58,379 nucleotides of DNA from a virus. Of this stretch, positions 31,912 through 38,979 are shown piece by piece. Numbering within the stretch: the first letter of the stretch is position 1; each line of letters starts with the position of its first letter. Location of the stretch: IMG/VR virus record IMGVR_UViG_3300027965_000006, positions 1 to 58,379 of that record; one strand, 5' to 3'. Under the pieces are notes generated by a model. It saw only the letters and a program-made list of their open reading frames with translations, was not told the origin of the DNA and searched no databases. A program made the position numbers and the translations under genes.

Positions 31912-32316
31912 ATGTCGATTGCCAGTGCCAAGAAGATCGAGGTAATCGCCCAGGCGAAGGACCCGAAACAGGCGATTTTTGATGCGGTGGGCGACCTCAC
32001 CGGCGTCGAGGTGTTTTCCGACCTCGTGCTGGTCGGCACCTTCATCCGCAACGAGAAGACGGCGGGGGGAATCATCATGCCGACCTCGCACCTGCAGGAG
32101 GACGAATTCCAGGGCAAGGTCGGGCTGGTGCTCAAGTCGGGCCCGCTCGCCTGGCTCGATGGCGAGAATGAGCCCGGGAGCAACGCGCGGCCCGGCACCT
32201 GGGTCGTCTATGCCATCAAGGACGGCTGGCCGGTGCAGATCAACGGCACCGCCTGCCGCTTCGTGCCCTACGAGAAGCTGCGCGCGCGCGTCGCCGACCC
32301 GAAGGCGGTGTTCTAA
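31912..32316 (+). CDS. GroES-like co-chaperonin
   Basis: 134 aa. The Cpn10 beta-barrel pattern is clear: DLVLVGTFIRNEKTAGGIIM (mobile loop region), EFQGKVGLVLKSGPLAW, TWVVYAIKDGWPVQING, CRFVPYEKLRARV. It lies directly upstream of scaffold and capsid, and probably docks on host GroEL to fold the phage coat protein, as T4 gp31 does. Confidence 0.78.
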   Translation: MSIASAKKIEVIAQAKDPKQAIFDAVGDLTGVEVFSDLVLVGTFIRNEKTAGGIIMPTSHLQEDEFQGKVGLVLKSGPLAWLDGENEPGSNARPGTWVVYAIKDGWPVQINGTACRFVPYEKLRARVADPKAVF

Positions 32317-33353
32317 TGCCCAAACTGCGCCCCCTGAAGAAGCCGGAAGAGATCGCCGCCGTGCCGGCCGACCAGCCAGTCGCAATCGACCTGTCGCCCG
32401 CCGAGTCGCCGGAGCCCGAGGCGCCGGAGACGCTGGGCGAGCAGCCGCGCGATGCTGCTGGCCGATTTGCGGCCACGCCGCCGCCGGAGCCGGAGGAGCC
32501 GGAAGAGGGCGCCGAGCCGGCGGAGAACTCGCTCGCAAAACAGCTCGAAGCCGCGAAGCAGGCCGAGGCGGCGGCGAAGCAGCGGGCCGATGCGGAAGCC
32601 GCGCGCGCCGAGGCGGCGCTGCGGCAGGCGCGCGAGACCGAGGCCAATCTCGCCCGCGAGCGGGCCGGCCGCGAGCAGGCCGAATACGACACGGTGGTCA
32701 ACGCGATCGGTGCGGCGCAGGCCGAATTGGAGAAGGCCGAATCGGATTACGAGGCCGCGGCCGCCGCGCAGGACTGGAAGGCCGCAGCCGCCGCGCAACG
32801 GCGCATGTCGACGGCGGGTGCGCGGCTGGTACAGCTCGAGGACGGCAAGGTCGCAATCGAGGCGCGCCGCGAGGAAGAGAAGAAGCGCCCCGACCCGCCG
32901 CCCCAAGCGCATGACTTCGAGGCGAAGATCGCAGCGCTTCCAGAGCCGGCCAAGACGTGGTTGCGCGCCCGCCCGGAATACATGAACGATCAGGACAAGA
33001 ACGAGCAGATCGGCGCGGCCCACAACTACGTCGTGAAGGTGCAGCGGAAGCAGGCGTGGACGCCGGAATATTTCGAGGCGCTGGAGACGCATCTCGGCAT
33101 TCGCAAGTCGCCGACAGTACCCGATCCCGAGCCTGAACCGCAACCGCAGACCCGAAGGAGCCCGCCCATGTCCGCCCCCGTTTCCCGCGACGCGCCGAAC
33201 CTCTCGACCGGCCGGCCGCAGAGTCGCACCATCACGCTGTCGCCGGCGCAGAGGGACGCAGCTCGGATCAGCGGAATTTCGGAAACCGAATATGCGAAGA
33301 ACCTGATTCGCCTCAATGAGTTGAAGGCCCAGGGGCATTACCAAGAGCGATGA
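32316..33353 (+). CDS. Scaffolding-type protein
   Basis: 345 aa, overlapping the co-chaperonin by one base. Acidic Pro/Glu N-terminus, a central coiled coil (about residues 75-190, Ala/Glu/Lys/Arg), and a C-terminal basic helix ISETEYAKNLIRLNELKAQG, which in scaffolds contacts the coat. Position before the capsid gene supports the call. Confidence 0.75.
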   Translation: MPKLRPLKKPEEIAAVPADQPVAIDLSPAESPEPEAPETLGEQPRDAAGRFAATPPPEPEEPEEGAEPAENSLAKQLEAAKQAEAAAKQRADAEAARAEAALRQARETEANLARERAGREQAEYDTVVNAIGAAQAELEKAESDYEAAAAAQDWKAAAAAQRRMSTAGARLVQLEDGKVAIEARREEEKKRPDPPPQAHDFEAKIAALPEPAKTWLRARPEYMNDQDKNEQIGAAHNYVVKVQRKQAWTPEYFEALETHLGIRKSPTVPDPEPEPQPQTRRSPPMSAPVSRDAPNLSTGRPQSRTITLSPAQRDAARISGISETEYAKNLIRLNELKAQGHYQER

Positions 33354-33392
33354 TTCCCGAGCGATTGGCTTCACGTTTGAGGAGATAGAAGC

Positions 33393-33992
33393 ATGACCGA
33401 CCAGCCCAACCCGTTCGCCCCGCGCAAGCCCGGCCGCCCGGCCCGCAAGCCCGCCGCACCCGCAGCCGAACCCGCGCCGCAGCGGCTCGCCGCCAAGCCG
33501 TCGCTCCTCTCCAAGATGAAGGCGCGGCCGAACTGGGACGACGATACCGCGCTCATGGTCGGCGAGGAGGGCACCGATACGCTGAAGATCCCGGACGACA
33601 TCGTGCAATCGCTGTGGCGCGACGGCATCGCGCTCGAATGGCACACCCGCACGGTGCGCGGCCAGGAGGCGCGGGGACAGGTGGCAAGCTCGGTCAAGGG
33701 CGGCTGGACGCCGGTGCACAACAGCGACTTCGACGGCCTGCTCGACGGCATGTTCCTGCCCAAGGGCATGGACGACTACATCGCCAAAGATGACTGCTTC
33801 CTGGTGGCGCGGCCGGTCGGCGTGCACCAGCGGGCGAAGCAGCGCGAGCGGGCACTGGCGCGGGCGCCGCTGGAGGTGAAGGCGGCCGAGATCGGGCAGG
33901 GCATACCGGGCGTGACCGGGGCCGATCATCCCTCGGCACGCAGCCAGAACCGTATCAACGTGACGCGCGAGCGGATCGAAATTCCGGAGTGA
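33393..33992 (+). CDS. Conserved-type virion-region protein, 199 aa
   Basis: Starts after AGGAGATAGAAGC. N-terminal Pro/Ala/Lys linker, then an alpha/beta core (IPDDIVQSLWRDGIALEWHT, GWTPVHNSDFDGLLDGMFL). Located between scaffold and capsid. Role unknown. Confidence 0.65.
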   Translation: MTDQPNPFAPRKPGRPARKPAAPAAEPAPQRLAAKPSLLSKMKARPNWDDDTALMVGEEGTDTLKIPDDIVQSLWRDGIALEWHTRTVRGQEARGQVASSVKGGWTPVHNSDFDGLLDGMFLPKGMDDYIAKDDCFLVARPVGVHQRAKQRERALARAPLEVKAAEIGQGIPGVTGADHPSARSQNRINVTRERIEIPE

Positions 33993-33996
33993 TCCT

Positions 33997-34176
33997 GTGG
34001 CACGCCGCGGATGCTCCATCTGCGGGCGCCCGATCATCGCCCGGCGACCGGGTTGGGGGAGAATGGTCGCCCCGGGGCGAGATCACGATCTCTGTCAGCG
34101 TTGCTGGAAGGCGGAACGCGACCGTCTCCGGCCGAAGCGCCGGCCCCCACTTGCGCAATCGCGTGAACCAGTATAA
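33997..34176 (+). CDS. Small zinc-ribbon protein, 59 aa (GTG start)
   Basis: GTG 33997 with GGAG 8 bp upstream. GCSICGRP and DLCQRCWKAERDRL give a C-x2-C...C-x2-C knuckle; the tail is basic. The frame fills the gap before the capsid promoter. Late regulator or structural factor is possible. Confidence 0.6.
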   Translation: MARRGCSICGRPIIARRPGWGRMVAPGRDHDLCQRCWKAERDRLRPKRRPPLAQSREPV

Positions 34177-34177
34177 T
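34150..34177 (+). promoter_or_regulatory. Late promoter with perfect TATAAT
   Basis: TATAAT at 34172-34177; the best -35 is CTTGCG (34150, 16-bp spacer). It would drive the abundant capsid genes. GTCGTTCA follows directly and recurs at 38021. Confidence 0.5.
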
Positions 34178-34296
34178 AGTCGTTCATTGCTTCATGGGCG
34201 GCGCTCGCCCGAAGCCTAAACCATCGCACGCCGTGATGGCTCGGATGTGACCGAAAACCGCGTGGACGCGGGGCCGGTCGACATGAGGAGCTATCA

Positions 34297-34965
34297 GTGG
34301 CGAACACCCTCGCAAATCCCACCGGAGGCTTTCAGTGGTTCGGCCGCCAAGACGGCGGCTCGCCCACGGCCGGCCTCACCCCCGTCTGGATCGGCACCTC
34401 CGACGCCAGCACGATCTTCAAGGGCGACCCGGTCATCACGTCATCGGCCGGAGGCGCCAACAACAACGGGCGCTACATCACCCAGGCCACGAGCGGCAAC
34501 AGCCAGATCGTCGGCGTCTTCATGGGGATGGAGCAGTACAACCCCACGGTCGGCCGCACCATCTGGCACAACTTCTACAACGGCACGATCTCGAACTCGA
34601 CCGGCGACATCAAGGCGTGGATCATCGATGATCCGAGCGCGCTGTTCCTGGTCCAGGGCTCGACGGTCCAGACGCTGCTCTCATCGTTCATTGGCCTGAA
34701 CGCCGGCTTCACGGCTAACTCGTCGAGCGGCAACACCACCTCCGGCCTTTCCAACGTCGCGCTGCAGTCGACCACGGTCGGCTCGACCAACACGCTGCCG
34801 TTCCGCATCGTCGACTTCTACTCGGCTTACGCGCCGCCGGCCAACCCCGGCAACCTCTCCAGCAACGCCTTCGTCAACGGCACCGACAACACTACCGCGG
34901 CGAACATGGTGCTCGTCCGCCTCAACAACTGCGACCGTCTCAATCTGACGGCGCGGTCGTCGTAA
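34297..34965 (+). CDS. Virion protein upstream of capsid (decoration-like), 222 aa
   Basis: GTG start with GAGGAG upstream. MANTLANPTGGFQWFGRQDG, beta-rich, Asn/Ser/Thr/Gly-rich. Position immediately before the major capsid suggests a head decoration or minor head protein. Confidence 0.7.
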   Translation: MANTLANPTGGFQWFGRQDGGSPTAGLTPVWIGTSDASTIFKGDPVITSSAGGANNNGRYITQATSGNSQIVGVFMGMEQYNPTVGRTIWHNFYNGTISNSTGDIKAWIIDDPSALFLVQGSTVQTLLSSFIGLNAGFTANSSSGNTTSGLSNVALQSTTVGSTNTLPFRIVDFYSAYAPPANPGNLSSNAFVNGTDNTTAANMVLVRLNNCDRLNLTARSS

Positions 34966-34977
34966 GGGGAGCCCACC

Positions 34978-35892
34978 ATGCCCGTCGCACTCAGTCAAAT
35001 CCGCGACCTCCTGCTCCCCGGCCTGTGGGGCATCGACGGCAAGTATCCGCAGATCGAGCGCCAGTGGCCGCAGATCTTCAAGCGCGTCCAGTCGAACATG
35101 GCTTTGGAGCGCCGCGCCGCGATGCGCTACCTCGGCTACGCCCAGCTCAAGAACGAGGGCCAGCCCACCGCCGCCGACAACAACATGGGGCAGCGCTACA
35201 TCTACAACGCCGAGCACTTCGAGATCGGCCTGATGTACGCGATCACCCGCAAGGCGATCGACGACAATCTCTACAAGAACGAGTTCGGGCCGAACAACGA
35301 CGGCCTGATGGAGGCGTTCAAGGAGACCGAGGAGGTCTACGCCGCGAACGTGCTCAACAACGGCAACGTGTTCAACGTCGTGACCCAGGGCGACGGCGTT
35401 TCGCTGATCAACACGGCGCACCCGATCGACGGCGCGACCATCGCCAACCAGCCCTCGCCGGACGTTTCGCTCAACGAGACCTCGCTGCTCAACGCCGCGA
35501 TCACCGTGCGCTCGACCTGGAAGAGCAATGCCGGTCTCAAGATTCACGCGCGCGGCCAGAAGCTGATCGTCCCGGCGAATCTGGAGCCGATCGCGGCGCG
35601 CCTGTTCCGCTCCGAGTTGCGCGTCGGCACCGGCAACAACGACATCAACGCGGTCAAGGAAATGGAGCAGTCCTTCAAGGAGGGCTACTTCGTCTACGAC
35701 TACCTGACCTCGTCGTTCGCCTGGTTCGTCAAGACCAACATCGATGGCCTCGTGTTCTTCGAGCGCAAGCCGTTCGAGTCGGACATGAGCGTCGAGTTCA
35801 CGACCGACAACCTGCTGGTCAAGGGTTATCAGCGCTACATCCCGGCCTACTACGAGTGGCGCTCCCTCTACGGCACCTATCCCACCTCGTAA
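34978..35892 (+). CDS. Major capsid protein
   Basis: 304 aa. LLPGLWGIDGKYPQIERQW, YIYNAEHFEIGLMYAITRKA, LKIHARGQKLIVPANLEP, DGLVFFERKPFESDMSVEF match the HK97-fold coat with N-arm, E-loop and P-domain order of Mu-F/P22-like heads. No N-terminal delta domain, consistent with a separate scaffold. Confidence 0.85.
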   Translation: MPVALSQIRDLLLPGLWGIDGKYPQIERQWPQIFKRVQSNMALERRAAMRYLGYAQLKNEGQPTAADNNMGQRYIYNAEHFEIGLMYAITRKAIDDNLYKNEFGPNNDGLMEAFKETEEVYAANVLNNGNVFNVVTQGDGVSLINTAHPIDGATIANQPSPDVSLNETSLLNAAITVRSTWKSNAGLKIHARGQKLIVPANLEPIAARLFRSELRVGTGNNDINAVKEMEQSFKEGYFVYDYLTSSFAWFVKTNIDGLVFFERKPFESDMSVEFTTDNLLVKGYQRYIPAYYEWRSLYGTYPTS

Positions 35893-35904
35893 GGGGCTGC
35901 GCGC

Positions 35905-36882
35905 ATGAGCGTCACTGCAAACAGCGGCCCGCAGGTCAATTTCGGCGTCACGCTGACCTCGTCGGGCGCGGACCTGGAGCACAACCCGGATCGCGGGCCT
36001 TCGGTCGTCGACCTCGGCGAGATGATGGTCGACCCGCGGCCGCCGTTCTGCTTCCAGCCGGGGCAGGCTTCGTCGAAGGCATTCTACGGGTGGGCGGGCG
36101 CCTTCGGCGGCCCGGTGGTGGATCAGGCGCCGTCGGCCACTTCGACCAACAACGTCTCGTCGGCGCAGGTGCCGACCGGCGGCACCGCGCTCACGCTCGC
36201 GACCAACACGTCGCTCGGCTTCGGCGCGGCGGTGACGATCAACGCCTACGAGGGCGGCACGGTGTCGATCCGACCGATCGACGGCGCCATGGGCGGTCAG
36301 GCGTTCGGCGTCTCCGGTGGCATCAACATCTGGGACCCGACCAAGGCGGTCACCCGCACGCTCAACATCAACGGCTCCTCGAACGGGTCGAGTGCGGAGG
36401 CGTGGTCGATCTATGGCCGCGATCTCTATGGCCAGAAGGTCACCGAGACCGTGGTCGGCGCCTCGATCTCGGTCAACTCGAAGAAGGCCTACAAGTACAT
36501 CTCCTCGATCGTGCCCTCGACGGTGAACGGCGCGATCGGCTCGACCGTGGTCACGGTCGGGCTGAACGACGTGTTCGGCTTCCCGCTGCGGGTCGATCAT
36601 CCGGCCTATGTCACGGTGTGGGCCGGCCCGGCGTCGAGCGCGACCTTGGTCAACATCTCGACTGGCGCGCACACGTTCGCGGTTACCTCGGCGGCGTCGA
36701 ACACCACGGGCGACGTGCGCGGCACGATCGCGACGTCTGGCGTCGTCGGCTCGGTGTCGAATGCGTCGAACTGGAAGATCGTGATGTTCATCTCGCCGAG
36801 CGTGCAGAACCTGCAGGGTGTCTCGCAGGGATCGAGCTACCCGTCCGGCCTCGTCGGCCTGACGCAGTTCTCGTCGAACTAA
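35905..36882 (+). CDS. Beta-rich virion protein, 325 aa
   Basis: MSVTANSGPQVNFGVTLTSS; all beta, Ser/Thr/Val/Gly-rich, no transmembrane. Follows the capsid gene by 12 bp. Probably a head decoration or a fibre-like surface protein. Confidence 0.65.
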   Translation: MSVTANSGPQVNFGVTLTSSGADLEHNPDRGPSVVDLGEMMVDPRPPFCFQPGQASSKAFYGWAGAFGGPVVDQAPSATSTNNVSSAQVPTGGTALTLATNTSLGFGAAVTINAYEGGTVSIRPIDGAMGGQAFGVSGGINIWDPTKAVTRTLNINGSSNGSSAEAWSIYGRDLYGQKVTETVVGASISVNSKKAYKYISSIVPSTVNGAIGSTVVTVGLNDVFGFPLRVDHPAYVTVWAGPASSATLVNISTGAHTFAVTSAASNTTGDVRGTIATSGVVGSVSNASNWKIVMFISPSVQNLQGVSQGSSYPSGLVGLTQFSSN

Positions 36883-36897
36883 CGGAAGGAGCGAACC

Positions 36898-37125
36898 ATG
36901 GCGCATCGCCACAAGGTCCATCACCGCGCCAAGGGCGGCCGCGTGGTCTACGAGGGCAAGGGCAGCCACGTCGAGCACGAGGCCGAGGAGAGGAAGCACG
37001 GCGGCCGCGTGAAGCATCACGACGGCCACAAGATGCACGGTCACAAGGGCAAGCACCGCTTCGCGCGCGGCGGCCGCGCCGGCAGCGACAAGCACCCTTT
37101 CAGCTCGGCGCACCGGGGAGCGTAG
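36898..37125 (+). CDS. His/Lys/Arg-rich RGG protein, zero-frame product (75 aa)
   Basis: Starts MAHRHKVHHRAKGGRVVYEG. Contains GGR repeats (AKGGRV, HGGRVK, ARGGRAG). Ends at TAG 37125, but a slippery CCCTTTC at 37095 in the correct frame would shift ribosomes -1 into a 73-codon extension. Confidence 0.75.
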   Translation: MAHRHKVHHRAKGGRVVYEGKGSHVEHEAEERKHGGRVKHHDGHKMHGHKGKHRFARGGRAGSDKHPFSSAHRGA

Positions 37126-37143
37126 GCGGCTACGCCTCGGGTG
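37095..37143 (+). promoter_or_regulatory. Programmed -1 frameshift signal
   Basis: C-CCT-TTC (37095-37101) fits X-XXY-YYZ in the zero frame. Nine nt downstream a hairpin starts: CACC/GGTG outer stem (37111-37114 / 37140-37143) and GCGTAG/CTACGC inner stem (37120-37125 / 37130-37135) with loop GCGG. The zero-frame TAG lies inside the hairpin. Confidence 0.7.
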
Positions 37144-37322
37144 GTAAGGCCCACTGGATCCAGGCAGCGATCAAGCATCCGGGCGGCCTGCATCGCGCCC
37201 TGCATGTGCCGCAGGGCGAGAAGATCCCGGCCGCGAAGCTCGCCAAGGCCCGCCATTCGGAGAACCCGCGGGTGCGCCGGATGGCGGGCCTCGCCAAGAC
37301 GCTGAAGGGCATGCACCACTGA
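37101..37322 (+). CDS. -1 frame extension of the RGG protein (73 aa)
   Basis: QLGAPGSVGGYASGGKAHWI, then HPGGLHRALHVPQGEKIPAA, then RMAGLAKTLKG. The frame has no usable ATG/GTG/TTG start, so fusion by frameshifting (68 + 73 = 141 aa) is the simplest reading. The YASGGK block continues the motif of the zero-frame part. Confidence 0.65.
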   Translation, partial: QLGAPGSVGGYASGGKAHWIQAAIKHPGGLHRALHVPQGEKIPAAKLAKARHSENPRVRRMAGLAKTLKGMHH

Positions 37323-37323
37323 C

Positions 37324-38004
37324 ATGCAGCCGATCTACGTCACCAAGAAGATCACGACCCTGGCGTCGTCGAACCTCGTCGGCAGCGTGTCGACGGCGGC
37401 GACGTCGGTCGCGACGGTGAACTCGTCCAACATGCCGCTCGATACCCAGCGGCGCATCGTCTTCACCTCGACGGCGGCCGATACCTCCTCGCTCAAGCTC
37501 ACGTTCACGGGCACGCGGGAAGGCGGCGGGACGGTGGTTGAATCGGTCACTGGGTCGACCGCGGGCGCGGGCACCAACGCCACCACGCTGTCGGACTTCC
37601 TGACCGTGACGGCGATAGGATTCTCCTCCAATGCCAACGTGCCGGTCCTCATCGGTGTCTCCTCGGCGGCCGGCACGCCATGGAAGCCGGCCAACTGGCA
37701 GACCACGCCGATCAACCTGTCGGCCGCGGTCGTTCTCAACTCGTCGCAAGCCTCGGCGACATGGGAATTCACCCTCGACGACGTTACCGGGACGTATCCC
37801 AACCCGAACGTCACAGTGCCGTCGGTGTTTGCCTCGACCGGCATTTCCGGCGCGGTCGGCTCGAGCGGGGCGAATTTCGGCTCGTCCGGGACCATGACGA
37901 CGGCATCGATCTCCTTCCCGGTCGCCTACTGGCGGATGACGCTGACCTCGTCGTCCTCGACCTATCTGCTCGACGCCACCGTCTTGCAGGCGGGCATCGG
38001 ATAG
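37324..38004 (+). CDS. Beta-rich virion protein, 226 aa
   Basis: MQPIYVTKKITTLASSNLVG; all-beta, Ser/Thr-rich, ending YLLDATVLQAGIG. Two bases after the frameshift product. Structural role inferred from position. Confidence 0.65.
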   Translation: MQPIYVTKKITTLASSNLVGSVSTAATSVATVNSSNMPLDTQRRIVFTSTAADTSSLKLTFTGTREGGGTVVESVTGSTAGAGTNATTLSDFLTVTAIGFSSNANVPVLIGVSSAAGTPWKPANWQTTPINLSAAVVLNSSQASATWEFTLDDVTGTYPNPNVTVPSVFASTGISGAVGSSGANFGSSGTMTTASISFPVAYWRMTLTSSSSTYLLDATVLQAGIG

Positions 38005-38046
38005 GGCATAGATTAGAGCGGTCGTTCACTCTTTTGAGGCCGCTTG

Positions 38047-38976
38047 ATGGGGATCCTGACGCCGACCTTCGCCGACAAGCAACGCGCCAATGGCGGCGCC
38101 CCGCACGTGGTCGCGGCGCATGAGCCGTTGGCGACCGGGGAGATGATGCCCTACGCCTTCTCGTCCCCCGCCCTGCCGGCCGAGCCGAAGCCTGCCCCCG
38201 TCGCCGAGTCGAAGCCGCTCAAGGTCGCGCTGATCGGCACCGCACCGTCCTCGCGCATGCTGGCCCCCTATGGCGACCCGTCGTGGACGATCTGGGCCTG
38301 CTCGCCCGGCAACATGAAGCAGATTCCGCGTTTCGACGCCTGGTTCGAGATCCACGCCAACCTGCTGTGGCCCGAGCACGCCGCCTACGGTCCGCCCTAC
38401 CTCGAATGGCTCAAGACGCTGACCTGCCCGGTCTACATGCAGGACCAGGTGCAGGTGCCGAACGCGACCACCTTCCCGATGGAGGAGCTGGTCGCCGAGT
38501 TCGGAAACGACTTCTTCACGTCGTCCTTCGCCTGGATGATGGCGTTCGCGATGAAGCAGGGCGCCAAGGAGATCGCGCTCTACGGCATCGACATGGCGAG
38601 CCGCGACGAATACATCCTGCAGCGGCCCGGCTTCTTCTTCTTCCGCCACATCGCCCGCACGCGCGGCATCACGGTCTCGGCCCCGCACGAATCCGACATC
38701 ATGCAGTCGCCGCCGCTCTACGGCTACAGCGACTCGCATCCGTTCGGCCGCAAACTGGCGGCGCGGCGCCAGGAGATCAAGGGCCGCATCAACGACATGT
38801 CGAACCAGCACGCGCAGCTCGCCAACAACCTGACCTACCTGCGCGGCGCCGACGAGGACATGGACTACGTGCAGAACATCTGGGCCGGCGTCGCCGACCA
38901 GATCAGGCTGCTGCAGCACGAGAACGACCGGCTCAAGCAAGAGAACCAGCAGCTTCGTCTCGCGCCGCCGGGGTGA
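38047..38976 (+). CDS. Rossmann-like phage protein with C-terminal coiled coil, 309 aa
   Basis: ATG 38047 (a TTG at 38044 is possible). Residues 59-230 look enzymatic: KVALIGTAPSSRMLAPYGDP, FDAWFEIH, SSFAWMMAFAMKQGAKEIAL, YGIDMASRDEYILQRPGF. The end is a coiled coil (LLQHENDRLKQENQQL). The pattern recalls phage proteins with a DUF115/glycosyltransferase-like fold; activity unproven. Confidence 0.6.
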   Translation: MGILTPTFADKQRANGGAPHVVAAHEPLATGEMMPYAFSSPALPAEPKPAPVAESKPLKVALIGTAPSSRMLAPYGDPSWTIWACSPGNMKQIPRFDAWFEIHANLLWPEHAAYGPPYLEWLKTLTCPVYMQDQVQVPNATTFPMEELVAEFGNDFFTSSFAWMMAFAMKQGAKEIALYGIDMASRDEYILQRPGFFFFRHIARTRGITVSAPHESDIMQSPPLYGYSDSHPFGRKLAARRQEIKGRINDMSNQHAQLANNLTYLRGADEDMDYVQNIWAGVADQIRLLQHENDRLKQENQQLRLAPPG

Positions 38977-38979
38977 GCG

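Noticed and set aside
35025-37101. Long plus frame upstream of the -1 extension
   Set aside because: It overlaps the capsid gene in the wrong frame; only the part after 37101 is likely translated, by frameshifting.
34681-37113. 810-codon open frame on the minus strand opposite capsid genes
   Set aside because: Arg/Asp/Val/His-rich shadow of clearly coding capsid genes; long antisense frames are common at this GC content.
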